From: Pararge aegeria
Taxonomy: Eukaryota > Arthropoda > Insecta > Lepidoptera > Nymphalidae
Reading direction: 5' to 3'
Assembly (NCBI RefSeq): GCF_905163445.1
Contig: NC_053191.1
Location: 1,550,001-1,614,000 of the forward strand
Length of the DNA: 64,000 nt
The position numbers were made by a program, and so were the translations under genes. Under the pieces are notes generated by a model. It ran no database searches. It was not told the origin of the DNA and saw nothing but the letters and a program-made list of their open reading frames with translations. Every line of letters starts with the position of its first letter. Within the stretch, counting starts at the first letter, position 1. This document shows positions 60,116 through 64,000 of this stretch, one piece after another.

Positions 60116-61590
60116 TTAAAAGATATTCTTTAATGGCGCGGGTTATATGGACCTAACTGAAGGATTATAACTGGGTGTAAGTTTGATTGAAAGCTGTTTA
60201 GTAGTTTTTGAGATAAGCGCTATCAAATAGACGAACGCAGCGGGCTAAGAAGGATGATAATGCTTTTTAGCCGTGTTTGTGTAAACGTGAGCTTTATATC
60301 ATGTGACATAAAGTGTTATTTGTAGTGGCCGTCGCTGCATATAGTACTGGTTCCAAAATCTTGAAAAGTATGCCTTATCTCACATGGCATAAAGCTCATA
60401 ATGCGATGCGCTATGATGTGCTTTAATAATACGATGTTACATTAGTCGTAGTCGTCTTACTGGTAAGTGACGTCACGAAATGACTAGCGAAAAACAAAAT
60501 TTATTAAATAAAAAAAGAAATCCGCCTGAAAGATCTTTAAAAACGCATTGATACTTTAAAATTTAACAAAATAAAGTTAAAAGTCTATGTGAATGGTTAG
60601 GGATATATCGGATATTTTTTTCATAAGTAAAAACTTTGGATCGCTTAACAAATTCAAGTGGGTGGCATTTTGTTTAAAAAAAAGTTTTTAGTATGTAGTG
60701 ATAAAAAAATTAAGGAGCGATTGCAGACAGAAAGAATTATAAGGTAAGGCACACAAAGACATAGAAGTATAGGTTTAAAATCACGGGTTAAAAGCCCGTA
60801 CTATTTGATTTAGTTCAATTGTAGCTATTATGCAAGATACAAAAAGTTTCACGTAGGTACACTTTTTTGTTATTATTTCTGGGATTCCGAGCTTCTAAAT
60901 GAAATACCGAATAACGGAACAGCTACGGAATCACTTTTTTGTCTGTCTGTCGCACAGTCAGTTTTCAGAAACTTCTTCTGACTATCCTTTATTAGTACAC
61001 AAAGAGAGCTAAAATCTCTTGTATGCAGCATACTAAGTAAAACTCTATTACAGTGGGATAAAGACGATATTGCGAGTGTAATTTTACGGGCTTACGCTGA
61101 CAAGTTTCGATGCTGTATTTATTTGGAAATATATTTTTGTAATAAATTTTTATATTTGAATATTCGCATAAATATTTTACAAATGGACACTATTAGTAAA
61201 TTGTAAATGTTTATAAATTTAAGACAAATAAAAAGACATTAGATCTGTAGTTAAAAGTTATTATAATTTTATCGTATAGTAAGGTGTCGGATATAGCGCC
61301 ATCTAGTGGAATTCCACTGAACTTAGCTAAGCTACTAGACGCTTATCTTTCGTTATTTTAGTTCAACTATTTGCTATACAAATACTCAAACAATATGTAG
61401 TTGTGCAATTCAGTTGCACAATTTATAGTCGTTACGTTGTTAAACATTGTTGTTATATATCTTGTTAAATAGCTGTTCCTAGGGGCGTGCACGTGATACA
61501 CATTTAAAGGCACTGCGTTCCACCTTATATTAAGAAGAAGAAACAATTTATGACACGTATAACATACAGGAAAAGTAACAGTAAGTAAAC
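60116..61590. other. Intergenic, nothing recognised
   Basis: Between a Helitron-like remnant and a LINE A-like tail scrap; no exon, ORF or family signature seen. Confidence 0.45.
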
Positions 61591-61594
61591 GATG

Positions 61595-61665
61595 TAGACA
61601 TGCAAAGGCGGCCTTATTGCTGCAAGCAATCTGTTACATCATTAACTATATTACGGAACTCTATT
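61595..61665 (-). mobile_element. LINE A-like 3' tail scrap
   Basis: GGCGGCCTTATTGCTGCAAG with stem variant ATTGCT/AGCAAT; the rest is unrecognisable. Confidence 0.5.
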
Positions 61666-61841
61666 ATTAAACCCTCTGACCCAGTTGGCAAAATATACGT
61701 AAAAATGCACATTGTGAAATCTTATAAACCTGTGATTCCTGCTTTATTGTAAAAGTACGCCACTAGTGTAAAGCTACATAATGAGTTTATTATTGTATAT
61801 TAAAAGTATTGTTGGTAAAATTCGTCTTTTCTTTTTATTCT

Positions 61842-62103
61842 GACGACCGACTGGCGCAGTGGGCAGCGACCCTGCTTTCTGAGGTCAAGGCTGTAGGTTC
61901 GATTCCCACAACTGGAAAATGTTTGTGTGATGAACATAAGTGTTTTTCATTGTCTCGGTGTTTATCTGTATATTATAAGTATTTATGTATATTATTCATA
62001 AAAATATTCATCGGTCATCTCAGTACCCATAACACAAACTACGCTTACTTTGGGGCTAGCTGGTGATGTGTGTATTGTCGTAGTATATTTATTTATTTAT
62101 TAT
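61842..62103 (+). mobile_element. SINE family S1 copy
   Basis: Full length: CGACTGGCGCAGTGGGCAGC, GGTTCGATTCCC and an (ATTT)n end. Confidence 0.88.
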
Positions 62104-62111
62104 TCTTGCGT

Positions 62112-62300
62112 TTTGGTTCTTAGCAGCGGTGGGCACTATAGTTTTATAATTGGGAGCTCCAGGGTTCTATCTCCGGCAGTGGCAATTTGGGAATTTATGA
62201 CGTATGAATTTTCTCCGGTCAGGTCAGCAGGGCTAGCACGGCCGGGAGATAAAAATTATACCCCCCCGATTAAATCCTCTGACATGGGATATAATTAACG
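62112..62300 (+). mobile_element. SINE family S3-like copy
   Basis: GCAGCGGTGGGCACTATAG head-like stretch and GGCAATTTGGGAATTTATG, then TCTCCGGTCAGGTC; diverged. Confidence 0.55.
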
Positions 62301-62684
62301 TGTCCACCTGTAAAATCACTGGATCATGGAATAGGAGAAGTTTATCCCCGTTTATTAATACACGTATATTATTAGAATATTATTTCCACTTGTGCGCCGG
62401 TGCTCTGAGAGTTGATAAAGCTGTGGGAGAAGATAAATTTATATCCTTTCCCCGGGGAATCGTCTCCCGCCCATGCTAGCCGTATTAATTTCATCTGACC
62501 TCTCTCAAACTAGTGATGAATATTACGACGCGGTACCTTGCTATCTAATTAATATGCTACAATTTGTCCAAAAATAGCTCTAATGGTCAACAAGCTTTCA
62601 AGGTGTATATTTCTGCGTGTTTAACTATTTAATATATTATTATTTAAATCACATATGATAACGACTAAGACACCGGGACTCGGG

Positions 62685-63010
62685 AGGTATCTTTGCATCG
62701 TTCGAGTCCATGTAGGACTGAAATGTACCAGTTTTCGGATGGACACTTTCCGATAAATACCTGAGGGGTTGCTACGGCGCACCGGAGGAGTGGGGCGAGC
62801 GCGAAAGCTCGTCATGAGAAGAGCCCCAGGGCTCGACTACATCGGGTGGGAAGGTGCGCCGTAGCAGGCCGGCAAGGTCCTGCGAGGACTCTGACCTCGG
62901 CTCGGTTCTACGTTAATCTGAGTGTTGGTGGACTTTTGGCCTAATTATTGGTAGTCCGAACGCCTCCGGGACCGTTGTACAGTCAACGTCCGGGTGACGT
63001 CAGAAATCGG
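62685..63010. other. GC-rich unassigned segment
   Basis: Contains GGCGCACCGGAGGAGTGGGG, then GGTGCGCCGTAGCAGGCCGG and TCGGCTCGGTTCTACGTTAA. The 62762-62780 and 62853-62872 portions are partly complementary (GCTACGGCGCACC and GGTGCGCCGTAGC), forming a possible 13-bp stem. It resembles a LINE 5' UTR, and part is echoed near 44345-44450, but I cannot name it. Confidence 0.4.
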
Positions 63011-63469
63011 GGTGAAGTGTACCGATAATGCAGCTGTATTTATATCAAAATACCCACCAACTTAATGTCATGAACATTTACATGGTGGGTACCAGATTTA
63101 TTGCACAAAACATTCGCACGCCTGTCCATTGTGCGCACAATATCGGCCGCGATGCTTCAATTTCGCGGATTTAAAAATAATATGTAAATTAAACTAAATT
63201 GATAAGTTTAAAGTAGTTCTGTCATATTAACGCGTTTCCTATTAACGCGTTTCCGGTAGAAAAGTACAGGAGTTTTGTTTTGTTCCACAATAAGTAAGCC
63301 CGTAACTTGAAGCGCTTGCATTATTCAGACAAACATAAAAAGCGCGCAACTGATAACACCTCTTTTTTTCACATGTTAGCCCTTCAATGTGATCTCCACT
63401 GTAAGTGTAGTGGAGCTCGCTTGGCAGTACGTCTTTCTCGGTACCTAGGTGTTATCTTCTTTTAACAAG

Positions 63470-63745
63470 GTTTATTAAAGCTTGGGTGTGAATTATTGCT
63501 CTAACCAGGTTGCTCTTCTAATAATTTTAAATTACAATGAGATGGTGAAATAAAATAAAACACCCAATTAAGTTTGTTGTGGGCTTCTTCTTAGACCAAG
63601 ACGCGTTGGAAACCCTCGTAGCTTTAGTTTTCAGTTTACGAATATGGTTATCGCCATCATCTCACTACCTTGACTTCTCATATAATGTAGGTATAGGCCT
63701 ACTTGAATAAAGATATTTTTTAACTTTGACTTTGACTTTATTAAA
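63470..63745 (+). mobile_element. LINE C-related 3' tail near the right edge
   Basis: AGCTTGGGTGTGAATTATTG through a TTTGACTTTGACTTT end, immediately followed by an RTE-type fragment. Confidence 0.75.
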
Positions 63746-63754
63746 GCCGCCGCC

Positions 63755-64000
63755 TAAACATCGCATTACGAAAACGCCTTCTACATTGTTACGTATGGCC
63801 AATACTTCTTTACGGATGCGAATCCTGGACCATCAAAGAGGATCTCAGGAAACGTCTAGAAGCATTCGAGATGTGGGCCTATCGACGCATGCTGAAAATT
63901 AGTTGGACTCAAAAGGTTACCAATGAGGAAGTCTTGCGACGAGTTGGTTGTCAGCGCGAACTTTGGAAGACCGTCAAAAAGAAAAAAGTTGCTTATCTAG
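63755..64000 (+). pseudogene. RTE-type LINE fragment running off the right edge
   Basis: Encodes LYGCESWTI-like, then RKRLEAFEMWAYRRMLKIS, then KVTNEEVLRRVGCQREL. This is the region preceding the GHIxR/RGRP block. A stop or continuation lies beyond the window. Confidence 0.8.

Noticed and set aside
1..64000. CRISPR array, prokaryotic operon or ribosome-binding sites
   Set aside because: Spliced genes, SINEs and LINEs show eukaryotic nuclear DNA; the short repeats present are microsatellites or transposon parts.

Overview
This window looks like AT-rich nuclear DNA from an insect, most likely a moth or butterfly. It holds small exons with GT/AG introns. The introns and intergenic DNA are packed with non-LTR retrotransposon tails, tRNA-like SINEs and Lep1-like Helitron fragments of the kind known from Lepidoptera. 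Two host genes can be reconstructed exon by exon from the sequence. A third is only a hint. The organism call rests on repeat character, not on any search.

Layout. Positions 1-22,874 (minus strand) carry the 5' fifteen coding exons of an SLC26 (prestin/pendrin/sulfate-permease) anion transporter. The exons join in frame to 587 codons, and the gene runs off the left edge inside its STAS domain. Introns are loaded with mobile elements, some ending within tens of bases of splice sites. Positions 22,990-35,230 have no recognisable host gene and hold Helitron, SINE, MITE and LINE-tail debris. Positions ~35,270-40,545 are a near-intact non-LTR retrotransposon (LINE A) with two open ORFs, a very T-rich inter-ORF region and a (TCTA)n tail. 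Positions 40,550-51,000 are again SINEs, Helitron pieces and unassigned DNA. Positions 51,043-53,893 (minus) are a 5'-truncated, frame-broken LINE (LINE B). Positions 56,347-59,075 (plus) are a complete four-exon MTFP1 (mitochondrial fission process 1) gene encoding 151 residues. A possible divergent two-exon gene starts about 200 bp upstream of it on the minus strand. Positions 59,100-64,000 hold MITE, SINE and LINE fragments, including an RTE-type reverse-transcriptase end at the right edge.

The two host genes share no evident pathway: SLC26 is a membrane anion transporter/exchanger and MTFP1 is an inner mitochondrial membrane protein. The most interesting non-gene signals are: a 3'-terminal stem shared by LINE A-like tails, with paired base changes between copies; a family of TA-flanked MITEs sitting beside SLC26 splice sites; inverted pairs of repeats able to form long hairpins; a perfect 18-bp-arm palindrome inside a Penelope-like fragment; and the candidate divergent promoter at MTFP1. 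I found no CRISPR array, rRNA gene or convincing genuine tRNA gene, and nothing that amounts to a clearly new multi-gene system.
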